Shown here: in pieces, positions 30,624-44,513 of the stretch
Position numbering within the stretch: position 1 is the first letter of the stretch
How the letters are laid out: each line of letters begins with the position of its first letter
DNA from: Actinostola sp. cb2023
Lineage: Eukaryota > Cnidaria > Anthozoa > Actiniaria > Actinostolidae
Assembly: GCA_033675265.1 (NCBI GenBank)
Contig: JAUJYZ010000209.1
Location: 769,501 to 833,500, forward strand
Length of the DNA: 64,000 bases
Direction: 5' to 3'
Program-made: the position numbers and the translations under genes
Notes under the pieces: model-generated
The model's database searches: none
The model's input: the letters and a program-made list of their open reading frames with translations, nothing else
What the model was told of the DNA's origin: nothing

Positions 30624-32423
30624 GTAAGTCATAGTAGGTGTAGGTGTACCGCATTAAAGAATTCATTCACTCACAGTTGTACAGTGAATTTGGCACCTTG
30701 TGATAGTTAGCCGGTTCTGTCTCGACTTGCAGTTGCAGTTATGCAGTATGATGGAGTATGATCCTCCATGCAGGGTAACGGTTCGATGTCTGGACAAGCT
30801 ATATCATGCATTTCTCTCGTTGCTTCTAATCTTGATAGATGTTAAATGTATGTAACAGGGGAAGGGTTTATAGTATAGTCAGCGAACGAGTTTCAGATGT
30901 CATTCATAGAGATCCTGTAGATTGTAAGTGTTTGCATTCCATGATACTATTTTTCTATAACTTTTCACCTTTATACAAATTCAAGTTTTTTTTAAAGTAG
31001 TTTTGCCAAGTACGACCAAAAGTTTTCAAGCGAACGCCACAGATAGGGAAATGTAATTTTATTAGGCTTATCTAAAATTTGTTTTAAATGATGTTGACAC
31101 ATTTGTCATGATTTTGTTCGTTTGGTAATCCTTTGACTGAATCAACTCTATTAACAAAACACTGCATACTGCTCACAAATTATGTTGGATCAAAGGATTA
31201 GCAAGAGCTTTAGAAAAGTCAAGTATAGACTCGGCTTCTAGAGCTACAGTCACACATAGTGTGAGCGAGCAACCGCAAATTTGTTGCGCTGTTCTTTTAT
31301 GTTCAGAACCACTAAAAGTTTATTGACATACATACCTGAATAGTAAACGAGTCTTCACAAGTAGCTATCTCCATTCAATGGAAAATATTGTGAGAAATAA
31401 CTAAAACAAACTCTCAAAACTTGCAGTTGTTTGTAAAGTGAGCGCGTTTACATCTTGTGACCTCTTGACAAAAACGAGCCAATCACAGCTCACGTTGTGT
31501 GGGTTGACTGCGCATGCGTGGAAAAAGGCGCGCTTTTTGACATCGAAATATTCGTGGAGGATTCAAGAACAAGATAAGAAAGTTTCTTTATAATTTTACA
31601 GATATTAATATAAGTTACATGTACATATACAGTACATACATAACATTAGGAACCTTTGATTTGGATTTGCCACTATAAGAGCTTGATACAGTGATGGATA
31701 GTCATTTATATAGCACAAATACATTCTAACATAGTTAGGACTCCAATATTGTACAAGATTTCAAGTAAGCTTATGTGGGTTGATTGATTGATTGATTGTT
31801 GTCCTTGTAGCTGTTGGTGCAGACTGCCCTCTAGGATGGATCAAAAATGGAAATTTCTGCTACAAGTTTGTGGCGACTAGTTTCACGGTTCGTGGTAAGA
31901 GCTGGGAGAATGCTGAAAACACCTGTCAATCATATGGTGGTCACCTGACCAGTATAACCAACCAATCAGAACAAACATTTATTTACAATACTATAAACCA
32001 ATACAAAAATGAACATTTTTGGGTTGGCTACAATGATCGAGCCAATGAATCAAATTTTGTTTGGACTGATGGATCAAATCCGTCTGCTTATAAAAACTGG
32101 CGATGGGGTGAGCCAAACGACTTTAAAAATGAAGATTGTACTGAGCTTCTCTATAGTGATGGTAAATGGAATGATGATGCTTGTAAAAAAGAATACAGTT
32201 TTATTTGTAAGATAGCAAAAGGTAAGAATAATTCCAAAGTTTGCAGATATAATAATAATAATAATATATATTTATATAGTGCTTATCCACTAATTGTCCA
32301 TAGCGCTTTACAATCTACAGTGTACAATGTATACTATAACCAATTAAATGAACATGTCATACTGAAATGTTCATTTATAAATTATTGATATCTTACTAAA
32401 GGGGACTGCTAGTTGGCTCATTA

Positions 32424-32509
<86 letters not shown>

Positions 32510-35500
32510 CCGGGTATATAATAGCAGTTGAGGCTGACATTCATTGATTTGTCTGGCAAACTTCAAAGGGCCTGACCAAAAAGCAACATGGATGTTGAGT
32601 AGGGCATAGTCTTTTGTTTTAGACTCAAATGCATGGTTCAACTTTTGATTTATGAAAAAAAGTATTTTGTTTGTTTGGTAAAAATTGTTGGAAATAATTG
32701 ACAAAAAGATAGATCTTGATGTTTGATGGGTTTCAAAACCATTATATTCCTTTCTATTACAAAATAATGTACATTGTAACTATGGTTTACAATGTAAATG
32801 TACAATGTACATGTATATACATGTACGAAGAAGGGTATAATGCAATAATGGCGTCCAATTTCAATTGCCATTGTTCTGGACTGACTAGCCTCTCGTACAG
32901 GTGAAAATGCTTTTTTGTTTCCACATGAACATGAGGCTAGTCAGTCCAGAACAATGGCAATTGAAATTGAAATTGGACGCCATTATTGCATTTGGTTATT
33001 CTCTTCAGGTCTTTTATTTATATAGAATCTATAGAGTTATAATAATTAAATTTGTTTATTAGGAAAACCTATTCCAACACTACCATCAATGCAGCCACCA
33101 ACAACATCAAGTGAGTTTGTGAACATAATAATACTTTATTTGCACTTTACAATAATATTACAAGTTTTTGTAGTGATAAATAAAATTAAGGAGGAACAAT
33201 AAATTGATAGTGTAAATAGTAAATCGGGTAAATAGAAAATAAGGTAGAAGTGCTGGAGAGCTAGAGTAACATTTGTTTTCGAGCTAGCTCACCAAGAACA
33301 TACATGCATATACATGTATTTCCAGTACAATATAGACCCTATGCAATACTCGATTTCTGTACTTTGCATAAATTTGCAAAAACTGAAAGAATAACGAGTT
33401 AAGTAAAGGTAAAGTAATAGATTGAAAGACCATCGACAGTTTAGTATTTACCCCCAAAAATGAAACCATCATCAAGTAATAAGCGTTTGAAAGGTGCAAA
33501 ATACATGGAAACGAGGCATCTAGGGCCAAAGTCCGGTTTCTGGTACAAATCTATGTAATTTCAAATCACTATAACTTTTCAAGATTGCATAGTACAGCCC
33601 TAAAATTTGGTATGTTCATTATTGAAAACCCTCTCTTCAAAGAGATGGTCAGATATTGCTGTAATATCTTCCCAATAACAAAGGAAATCAGATTTTACGA
33701 TTCTACCAGTATTGCATAGGGTCTATACTGTACCTTAGTAATAAGTAGGGTTCTTGTGTAAAGAAATACAAGTCATGTACACCTGTAACATCATACAATG
33801 TAGGTGCCTGTGGTAGTTCATCCACAGGTAACCCATCTTATTATTTTGTTATCCACTAACCTAACATACCTATATACTGTACTTAATGAATGACAGCACC
33901 ATTGTACTGTGATGCTGGCTGGAAGCACTATGGTACCTCATGTTACAAATTCAACATGGTGCGTCGTAAGTGGGTTGATGCAAGGACTGATTGCCATCAG
34001 TCTGGTGGTTATTTAGTCAAGGTTGATGATGCTGATGAGCAGCACTATTTAACATATACGCTCAAAAGTATGACAAAGGTGAGTCGAATAATTGACACTG
34101 ATGAATATTTCATTCATTCATTTATCCTTCCATTCATCCATCCTTCTATTCCTTCAAAACTTCCTACCCTCTGTGCATTCACTCAATTCAGCCATCATTC
34201 ATCTATTCATTCTTTATTTATCCATATTATCCAACAGACGCTTGCAGGACATCGCCATATTTAATATGTACAAGACCAAAAACAATCTAACCCCACAGAA
34301 TGTGGCTGAATTATTCCATCATTCGCCAGCCAATTATAATCTAAGAAACAGTGACTTCTTTATACCGAGAGTAAAAACTACTACTTACGGAAAACACTCG
34401 CTTAGATTTTTCGGTCCCTTTTTATGGTCAAAACTAAAGAGCAGCATCAGGAACTCTAACTCTCTTTCATCATTTAAGAACACTATAAGAAACATGGAAC
34501 TTTCAAGCCTCATCAACTCTGACGGCTCATGCACTAACTGCAAGTTATGCCACAATTAAACTTAATATTAATAGTCAATAATTAAAACATATGTACTTCA
34601 TTCATATCTATATTATATATAATACAGCAATATGCAGAAATTCTGATCATTTTGACTAAAATACATATATATCAAAGACCTACTTAAAACCATGGGATGG
34701 CTACGCTGATATTTTTTTCTAGTTGTCTGCCAGCGAGGCTTTATGAAAAAAATATCAGCATAGCCATCCCATGGTTTTAAGTAGGTTTTTGATATATATG
34801 TATTTTAGTCAAAAGGATCAGAATTTCTGCATATTGCTGTATATATTTCCTTTTCATTATATATATATTTGTAAATGTAATTGTGTCTTTATTAAGTGTC
34901 CCCGATTAGTGTACCACTTGTGGTAGGCTAGAAGCCTGACATGTTAATAAAGTTTATGTATGTATGTATCCTTCCATTCATTCATGAATTCGTTCAACCT
35001 TTATCCATCCATCCATCCATCCTTCTATTCCTTCAAAACTTCCTACCCTCTATGCATTCATTCAATCCAGCCATCATTCAGCTATTTATTCTTTATCTAT
35101 CCATATCCTTCCATTCATTCATCCAACCATTCATTCATTTTCTTTGTCCATTTTCCTGTTTTAGATTATGTGGATAGGCTTGAGTGACCGTGCTTTAGAA
35201 GGGCTGTACATCTGGGAGGGAGATAACATAGTGGCCAAAAACTACACACACTGGTACTCTGGGGAGCCAAATGATCATGCTGGTAATGAAGACTGTATTG
35301 GAATGTATGCAGGTATCTTGGCTGGATACTGGAATGATGATTACTGTGATAATGAAAAAGGATACATTTGTGAAAAACCAAATGGTAAGAGCTACTAGAG
35401 TAATGTTATGCACATGTACATGTATAGTTAATTGTCTCTAAGCCACCATACCCTCAGGGCCACCTTTTGCTGTCTGGCTTGGTAAGGTGTCTGCCCAGAG

Positions 35501-36706
35501 CTCTAGAGGAAGATTTATAAGTAAAACAATGCAGCAGGAACCAGAGAAAGGTGTCAGTGTTCATTGATTCCAACAGTTGTTGGGTTTCCTGTGGTGATAC
35601 TGAAGAAATAAGATACAATTCTACTATCATGAGCATTTCCTATTAAGGAATAACATAATTAGAATGCTCTAATTAAGGAACAACAGGAAGGAACTACATG
35701 TGTTGTAGTTATGTATACAAATCTACATTATAGCTTTCCTGATCATGCAGTGTAAATTCCAATCAAATCAAATTGTGTAACGTCCCCAAGCCAATAACTG
35801 TATGGGATGATATTTTCCTCTTTTTGCCACAGGTCAAAACTTGTGTCCAGCAAACTGGGCTCCTTTTAGCAACTTTTGCTATCAATTCAATGTCCATCCT
35901 TCTCAGTCACTGACATGGCAACAAGCTCGAAATGCCTGTCTTGCTGTTCAGGGGTCTGATCTTGTTAGTATTCTGTCTTCTGATGAACAGCTTTTCCTGG
36001 TAAAACAACTCAATGATTTGAAGTCTTCAAATGTCTGGATAGGATTGAATGACATTGCTACTGCAGGAGTGTTTGTGTGGAGTGATAGATCACTGTTCAA
36101 ATACAAAAACTGGGGCAGGTACGAGCCTGGAAGTTGGAGTGGAGATTGCTCTCAGATGATTGTCAACTCTCAAAATGGGACCTGGGGAACTTCATCATGT
36201 GTCAGACGTAGGAATCCTTATGTCTGTAAAATGCCAAGGGGTAAGTGGATTAAGGTCTGTTATATTATTGTAATATCTCCTTCCTTCCTTTTTCCGTCCT
36301 TCCTTTCTTTTTTTCCTTCCTTCCTTCCTTCCTTCCTTCCTTCCTTTTCCTTCCTTCCTTCCTTCCTTCCTTCCTTCCTTCCTTCCTTCCTTCCTTCCTT
36401 TTTTTCCTTCCTTCCTTCCTTCCTTCCTTCCAAATTTCCTCCCTTTTTCTTAGATACTATTTTTTGCTAGCACATTATTTATGGAATGCTAACATTCAAA
36501 TGTTGTGTTTATTACCAGCCTCCAAGAAGTGTGATTCACCTTTTGGCCTATCCAACTATCTAGTGGGAGACTCACAGCTCACTGCGTCCAGTAGCAAGGA
36601 CAGCAATTCTCAGCCCAACCAAGCAAGACTAAACTTACAACCTGCTAGTGGTTTCACTGGATCTTGGTGCGCTGCAAACAATTTAAAGGTTTTTCCTTCC
36701 ATAAAG

Positions 36707-36757
<51 letters not shown>

Positions 36758-37576
36758 GAAACTTTATTTCATGTATTTTTTACACAAACAATTGCAAATC
36801 TCACTACATGTAGGTAATTTAATAATATTAATAATAATAATAATGGAAACTTTATTTCATGTATTTTTACACAAACAATTGCAAATCTCACTACATGTAG
36901 TATTTTTAATAATAATAATAATATGGAATAATAAATAATAATAATAGCCTCCAAGATAATAATCATAATTGGACTTTGTGTCTATTGATTGTTTCAGGGA
37001 GACTCACAGCTGACTTGGTCCAGTCAGGACGCATTAGTTCTATTGCACTGCAGCAAGACCAAATCTTAAGACTTTATCAAAACATTTTATGTGGATCTTG
37101 GTAGTGATGGCAAAACAATTTATCACCTTTGGTTTGAGAAAAGAATAATCAGCCTAATGTAGTGATAATAATAATAATTAATTACATTCAATGTGGTAAT
37201 ATGATGAACAGTGGTAATATTGACTCTTTATTTACACGGGAATACTGATCTACGGCATGTACGTTACTAACATTGAAGTTATGATTATTATTCATAATGA
37301 TGCAAATTGTACAGTACCATATATATAATAATCCAAATAATAATAATAACACTACTGGAAAATACCCTGAAAAAATCAGGCTTAGAACGGGAATCGAACC
37401 CACAACCTTTGCGATACCGGTGCAATGCTCTACCACTGAGCTATCCAAGCCACTGAGGGAAGGTCGTGGGTAACTCGTATACTAAATAGCGGACGTAGGC
37501 TCTGCCATCGTTGTACAGTACCGTGCCCACTCATACATTTGACTCTTGTTTGTTTGTCACTGGATTGTATTGTTGT

Positions 37577-37610
<34 letters not shown>

Positions 37611-40600
37611 GTTGTTGCTGTTGTTGTAATGTTGTTAATAATTGTTATGTAATAATGTAATAATGATGATGATGATGATAATGATGATAATAATAATACC
37701 AATAATAATGATGATGATGACGATCAATTATAATACCAGGTATAGTGATGATCTTTAATCTCTGGTAGGGGTGATCGTTGTATTTTTTATGTTAGAAATT
37801 GGTTATCCGTTATTTTTAGGGGTTGACCAAGCGAAATCCAATTTTTTTAAAGGGCTGATATTTTTTAGGGTATAAAACTTGGAACAAGCGTATTCCGTCT
37901 TGAATAGCGGTATCCCAGGGAGCGATCCGATGGTATTTTTGAGGTGACTTTAGCCATGACTGAGGTATATTTTAGGGTGGGAAATGATTCACGGTTTGGT
38001 ATTTTTTAGAGTATTTTCGAGATTTTCCACCCCTACGCTTTTTACTTTGAAGAACCCCTCCCAATGCACTCTAAAACCCCGATATAGAGCTGCATAGACT
38101 TTTGTCTATTGATTGTTTCAGGGTGCTCAAATTGACCTTGTACTAGACGCATTAGTCATATTGCACTGCAGGGAAGACCCAAAGGTCAAAACATTTTTTA
38201 TGTAAGAATGGCTGATGGCAAAACCTTTATCACCTTTGGAGAAAAGAAGAATCAGCCTTATCCACGTGAGTATAGTACCCATTTTGGGCGAGACAGTGAG
38301 TGGACGATTCCTCAGGATCTACCCAATAGCTAGTGTGCTGAACAGTGGTTCTATATTTGTTTGAGAACTGAAATCTACAAAATCTACGGCATGTACGTTA
38401 CTAACATTGGAGTGTAAGATTTTTTTTTACGTGATGTATATACATATATCATTATCAGTACCATATGCTATATAATATTGTAATTATATGCATAACACTA
38501 CTGTCTTACTTACCTGAAAGCTTCGTCAGTAGAAGTGTGGAATTGGATGGGAAGAAGGACCAGACAGCACTGCTGTTATCAGCTATCCAACACGAGGGAA
38601 GATGTGGGCAGTTAGGCTAAATAGCGGACGTTATCCAATATCTGCCATCGTTGTACAGTACCGTTTCCCACTCATTATCAATTTGACTCTTTTTTATTTT
38701 GTCACATTTTCTCTTTCATTTTCTATCTTCTTGTGTTCAGACGCTCGTTGTTGTTGTTGTTGTTGTTGTTGTTGTTATTTGTTGATGATGATGATGTTGT
38801 TGATGATGATGACGATCAATTACAATACCAGGTAATAGTGATGATCTTTAATCTTTGGCAGGGCCGGGTGATCGTTGTATTTTTTATGTTAGAAATTGGC
38901 TATCCGTTATTTTTTAGGGGTTGGCCAAGCGAAATCCAATTTTTTTTAAAGAGCTGATATTTATAGGGTGATAAAACTTGGAACAAGCGTATTCCGTCTT
39001 GAATAACGGTATCCCAGGAGCGATCCGATGGTATTTTTGAGGTGATTTTAGCCGTGACTGAGGTATATTTTAGGGTGGGAAATGATTCACGGTTTGGTAT
39101 TTTTTAGGGTATTTTCGAGATTATCCACCCCTGCCCTTTTTACCTCCCGGTGATACAATGCACTCTAAAACCCCGATATAGAGCTGCACGGTCATTTTGT
39201 ACTGAATAGCTCACTTATTGACTGACTGTTTCAGGTTTTCAAAGGTAGTGCCAATGCTGACGATGTACGCAATATAATGTTGGGCGAGACAGTGAGTGGA
39301 CGATTCCTCAGGATCTACCCAATAGATTGGAGTAACAATATTTGTTTGAGAACTGAAATCTATGGTTGTGAAGGTAGGTAAGGCAAGGCGTGTAAGATTT
39401 TTTTTTTACGTGATTGTATATACATATATCATTAGTGTCATGTCCATAATGCTATTTCATCGTTGTAATTATATGTACTTCATCACAACGTCTTAGTACT
39501 GTTGACAGCTTCGTCATCATCGTGTGGACAAAAGGTAAGAAGGACCAACAACATTAGTTAGTGTTTAACACGAATCTACTAAAGATCATCGTTGGGACAA
39601 AAGGTACTTCATTATCAATATAACGAACATTGGTTGATTATCTTCATTATCAACAATCTCTTTTTCATTTTTCCCATTTTCTCTTTCATGTTCTATTTTC
39701 ATTAGTGTGTTCAGACGCTCGTGCATCGTGCACAAGTCAAGGTGGTGACCTGCTGAGTATTGTGACGAACAATGAGAGGATCTACATTGACAACAGAATG
39801 AAGTCTTTAGCCAACTCAGTCAACTCTTTTTAACAAATTGGACTCAACGACAGGGAGTCAAATCGATTATTTCAATGGAGCGATCACAAGGCCATATTTG
39901 ATAACTCGATGGGACGCAGGATATCCTATCGAACAACAGTACGACTATACTTTGATACATCTAATGCATCACCTTTTGCTATAAAAGGTACTTCATGTTC
40001 AACGAACATTAGTATTAGCAGACGCATCAGCCGTTTCAATCAACGTTGTCGCTAAAAGCGTAAGTGACATCACCGAGGGAGCATGGGTAATTTTGATTGT
40101 TTGAGGCATCACAAGTCAAAAAAGTTGTATACAAATACTAATTTCATTGTCAACGAACATTAGTAGTGTTAGTAGAGGCATCACAAGTCATCATCGTTGT
40201 AACAAAAGGTACTTCATCACCAACGAACATTAGTAGTGTTAGTAGAGGCATCACAAGTCATCATCGTTGTGACAAAAGGTACTTCATCACCAACGAACAT
40301 TAGTAGTGTTAGTAGATGCATCACAAGTCATCATCGTTGTGACAAAAGGTACTTCATCACCAACGAACATTAGTAGTGTTAGTAGAGGCATCACAAGTCA
40401 CCATCGTTGTGACAAAAGGTACTTCATCACCAACGAACATTAGTAGTGTTAGTAGAGGCATCACAAGTCACCATCGTTGTGACAAAAGGTACTTCATCAC
40501 CAACGAACATTAGTAGTGTTAGCAGAGACATCACAAGTCACCATCGTTGTAACAAAAGGTACTTCATCACTAAACGAACATTAGTAGTGTTAGCAGAGAC

Positions 40601-43600
40601 ATCACAAGTCATCATCGTTGTAACAAAATGTACTTCATCACCAACGAACATTAGTAGTGTTAGCAGAGACATCACAAGTCATCATCGTTGTAACAAAAGG
40701 TACTTCATCACCAACGAACATTAGTAGTGTTAGCAGAGGCATCACAAGTCATCATCGTTGTGACAAAAAGTACTTCATCACCAACGAACATTAGTAGTGT
40801 TAGCAGAGACATCACAAGTCACATCACAAGTCACTATCGTTGTAACAAAAGGTACTTCATCACCAACGAACATTAGTAGTGTTAGCAGAGACATCACTAG
40901 TCACCATCGTTGTGACAAAAGGTACTTCATCACCAACGAACATTAGTAGTGTTAGCAGAGACATCACAAGTCACCATCGTTGTGACAAAAGGTACTTCAT
41001 CACTAAACGAACATTAGTAGTGTTAGCAGAGGCATCACAAGTCAACATCGTTGTGACAAAAGGTACTTCATCACCAACGAACATTAGTAGTGTTAGTAGA
41101 GACATCACAAGTCATCATCGTTGTAACAAGGTACTTGTCAGTATGCGCTGTGTTGTCCTACACACCGGTAGTAGATGGAATGTTATCCATCATAAAATCA
41201 GAACAAGAACAGATTCTTGTGGATCCTACGAACCAATGAAAATATCACATGCTTCTCAACGATACAATACAATTCAGGAAATAAAATAGGTTTACATGGT
41301 TTGCTCGCTTCATGTACTGAATGATATTATATATTCTTTTACTTTCCATTTTCACAGCGTCCGTTGTTAAACCCAAATACTCCAGGACTGCAAGTAAGTG
41401 CATTGTTTGTCTGTAGAAACCTTAATGACATTACTAAACGTTTTTATCGCTTCAGATTGGATCAGTACAACTGACTTCTATTGGCCCCTCGATGCACTAC
41501 TGGGTGACCAGGTGCTGGGCACGTCTTCAGCACAAATCAAAGGAAACATAACCGTGTCAAGCTTGCTACAGAATAACAAGAATGTCCTACGATTCGCTGG
41601 TTATAATGCCTTTATACCAGTTGGAGACTTCCCGCACCAGTGCATAAGCGACGCAGAAGCTTGTACGTATGGATTCACTATCTCGTTGATTGTCAAATTC
41701 AACTCAGATGCAGCTGGCTGGAATTCCAAGACGTTTCTGGTGGATTCGATCAATGATGATACCTTTTCTACATCAAGAGGTTTCGCGATATATCTTGAAA
41801 ATGGTCGGTTATACGTCGTGGTGTTGACAAGGGAAAAGAAATGGTATCTTGGTACTTACCTGCGTGTAGGAATCTGGCAACATATTGTTGTAACGTGGAC
41901 GAATCTTGCCCTTAGGTTGAACATTAACCGTATGAATAGGTGGGTAGTAGATTGAGCAGCAGTGTATTTTAAATCTCTACATAATCCGATATACATTGTA
42001 TAGCTTATTACTTGTAAATTGGCTTGAAAAGGCCTATTGGGGAGTGTCCAATAAAATGTATGTATGTATTGTACACGCAGTTTATCTCGTCCTGGTCACT
42101 CGCTGTCAGTGCCATATCACGTGGCGGTGAACATATCTTGATTGCAGGGTGTGATCACCTACGTGTAAAATCTTTTGGGTTCAGATCGAAAATTGCTACT
42201 GTGGATATAGCATGGGATTGAACGGTGCTGTTTCACATACTGATAGATAGATAACTTATTGGTCAAAAAGCATTGACTGTCATTGTGTAATTATAAAAAT
42301 GTACAACGGCAATAGTGTATCTGTTTGTGTGCTTGACTACCAATAACTCTTGGTATCTTCTTTGTTGCCCAGTGCCTCTAGCATCTATGGCTCTTTCCTG
42401 AGACCCATCCACAATATCAACAATCCTAGCCTAACTATTGGAAGCAGATCTACACAGCAAGTCAAAGGAAGCTATTACATGCGATCACTGGCTGTGTGGT
42501 ATCGAAAGTTAAGTTCTGCAGAGATTGTGGACATCTACAATGCAGGTACAAACAGTGTGCACATGTTTTCATACAAGTATCAGCTAACATGGCTGTGTTC
42601 CTTCTCGCTTCTCGTCTTGTTGCTTCCATATCTCATCTTCTACCTCGTTGTCTTCCTACACTCCGTCCACCTGTAGTTGCTTATCGTCTTTTTCATTAAT
42701 TTTTCTACTCTATAATCCTTCTGGTCTCAAAATGGTGTGTTGTTGTTGTTTCGTTTCAGAGTTTGGTAATTGTAAGCTTGGGTGGAAAGAGTTTGGTCAA
42801 TATTGCTATCAATTTAATTACGACAAGAAAAATTGGCAAGCAGCGCGCCTGCAGTGTCAACAACGAGGTGGAGAACTGGTCAGCATTAATTCACCAGTAG
42901 AGCAGGCGCATGTCAGCCTCGAAGCTGGAGAATACGGCCTTGCGACATACGCTTGGATTGGTGTGTATAAATAAGCATTAGTCAGTTTATGAAAAACTTA
43001 AATGTAGTATCATTCCTAGAGTGCAGACATACAACCTTGTTATTTAACTCTAAGCTGGGCACCCTCTGTATCAGCTCTTGCACGTCCAGCTTGTCATACG
43101 TAAGAGAATTTACAAAGGTGCCTGGTCCATGGTAGAGATCACATATACTGAAACATTGCGAGCTTAGGCAGCGCGCGAGGGTGGATACACGTGCGATAAA
43201 TGTTCTATTTTGGGCTGTTCATCGCCTGTACGCATGGCGCGCGTTCGATGTGATAAAGTTACATCACCTGTGAAATCAAACATGCCCGAGTAGCCGCGGT
43301 TTTAGGTGTGTTGTCCTTTGACATCCAATATTTCTTTACAGGCTTCCATGACAAGTCCATTGAGAGTGCATGGGAGTGGTCTGATGGGACAACCCCTCGC
43401 TTCAGTAACTGGTACAACGCTCAACCCGATAACTGGGTCGATCAGGAGGATTGTGGTCATACTTATTCGCAGTGGTGGGCGTTAGGAAGATGGAATGACA
43501 TCACGTGTAACAGTGCACTGTCTTATATCTGTAAAAGCAAAAAAGGCCTAGGTAATAACATTTCAGCTCAACGGAAATGTTTCCTGTTGCAGAACATGTC

Positions 43601-44482
43601 TTTCTGTAATGTTGTAATTATTGTGCTTGAACTGTAGCTTTTAGGCAAACTTGCATGTGTTAGAGAAGCTCATTTCGTGAACAACATGTGCTAATTGTCC
43701 GATGAGATGATGGAATAAGCCTGGGTTACACTAGTTTTCCATTTCTTGTGCTTGCGACTGTCATTGCGTCGGACCCGGTTTTACATGACACAAGTTCTTA
43801 TGCTTGCGTCGGACCCGTTTTTACATGACACAAGTTCTTATGCTTGCGTCGGATCCGATTTTACATGACACAAGTTCTTATGCTTGCGTTGGACCTGTTT
43901 TGACATGACACAAGTTCTTATGCTTGCGTCGGACCCGTTTTTACATGACACAAGTTCTTATGCTTGCGTTGGACCCGTTTTTACATGACACAAGTTCTTA
44001 TGCTTGTGTCGGACCCGGTTTTACATGACACAAGTTCTTATGCTTGCGTCGGACCCGTTTTTACATGACACAAGTTCTTATGCTTGCGTCAGACCCGGTT
44101 TTACATGACACAAGTTCTTATGCTTGTGTCTTGTGTCGGACCCGGTTTTACATGACACAAGTTCTTATGCTTGCGTCGGACCCGGTTTTACATGACCCGG
44201 TTTTACATGACATAAGTTCTTATGCTTGCGTTGGTAGTATAAACCAAGCTTTAGTAAGATGATAAATTGATGGGTGGTGTTTATATATTGATCCTACCAA
44301 TGATGATCATCCAAGGAGGCTTTTAGTGATTTTAATCCCTAAGTATTCACTACATATTGTACCTACCTATCACAATAAAATCCTGTTATTTCTTTCAGCT
44401 AGCGGGGTGTCACCAACCACAGGTAACCTGTTTTATTATGATACCTCGTTATTATACACTGACAACGAGTTGATTATTATTA

Positions 44483-44513
<31 letters not shown>

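Larger units (their letters stand above)
36995..38345 (+). pseudogene. duplicated, broken copies of the middle and last F5/8C exons in gene B
   Basis: After a TGTTTCAG acceptor at 36998 lies a chimera: it starts like exon 7 (GGAGACTCACAGCT) and then resembles the middle discoidin exon, with stops. A second copy follows another TGTTTCAG at about 38118 and reads IALQGRPKGQNIFYVRMADG only after a frame change, then ends CA|CGTGAGT. Directly after it (38280-38345) is a partial copy of the last F5/8C exon (GGACGATTCCTCAGGATCTA). None gives an open phase 0-0 exon as in gene A. Confidence 0.6.
37200..39240. repeat. tandem segmental duplication within gene B
   Basis: Copy 1 (~37200-38110) and copy 2 (~38330-39190) share ATCTACGGCATGTACGTTAC, AAATAGCGGACGT, CCATCGTTGTACAGTACCGT and a closely similar ~360-bp block beginning GACGATCAATTA. 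Copy 1 contains a SINE where copy 2 contains a CTLD4-like exon fragment. Confidence 0.8.

Noticed and set aside
37379..37451. Functional tRNA-Thr(GGT)
   Set aside because: C at position 33, a mispaired anticodon stem and a SINE-type tail; SINE head preferred.
41130..41290. Possible last CTLD4 exon of gene B
   Set aside because: A Cys-Val-Val-Leu ... Arg-Trp-Asn run is suggestive, but there is no acceptor, closing cysteine pair or donor that fits.
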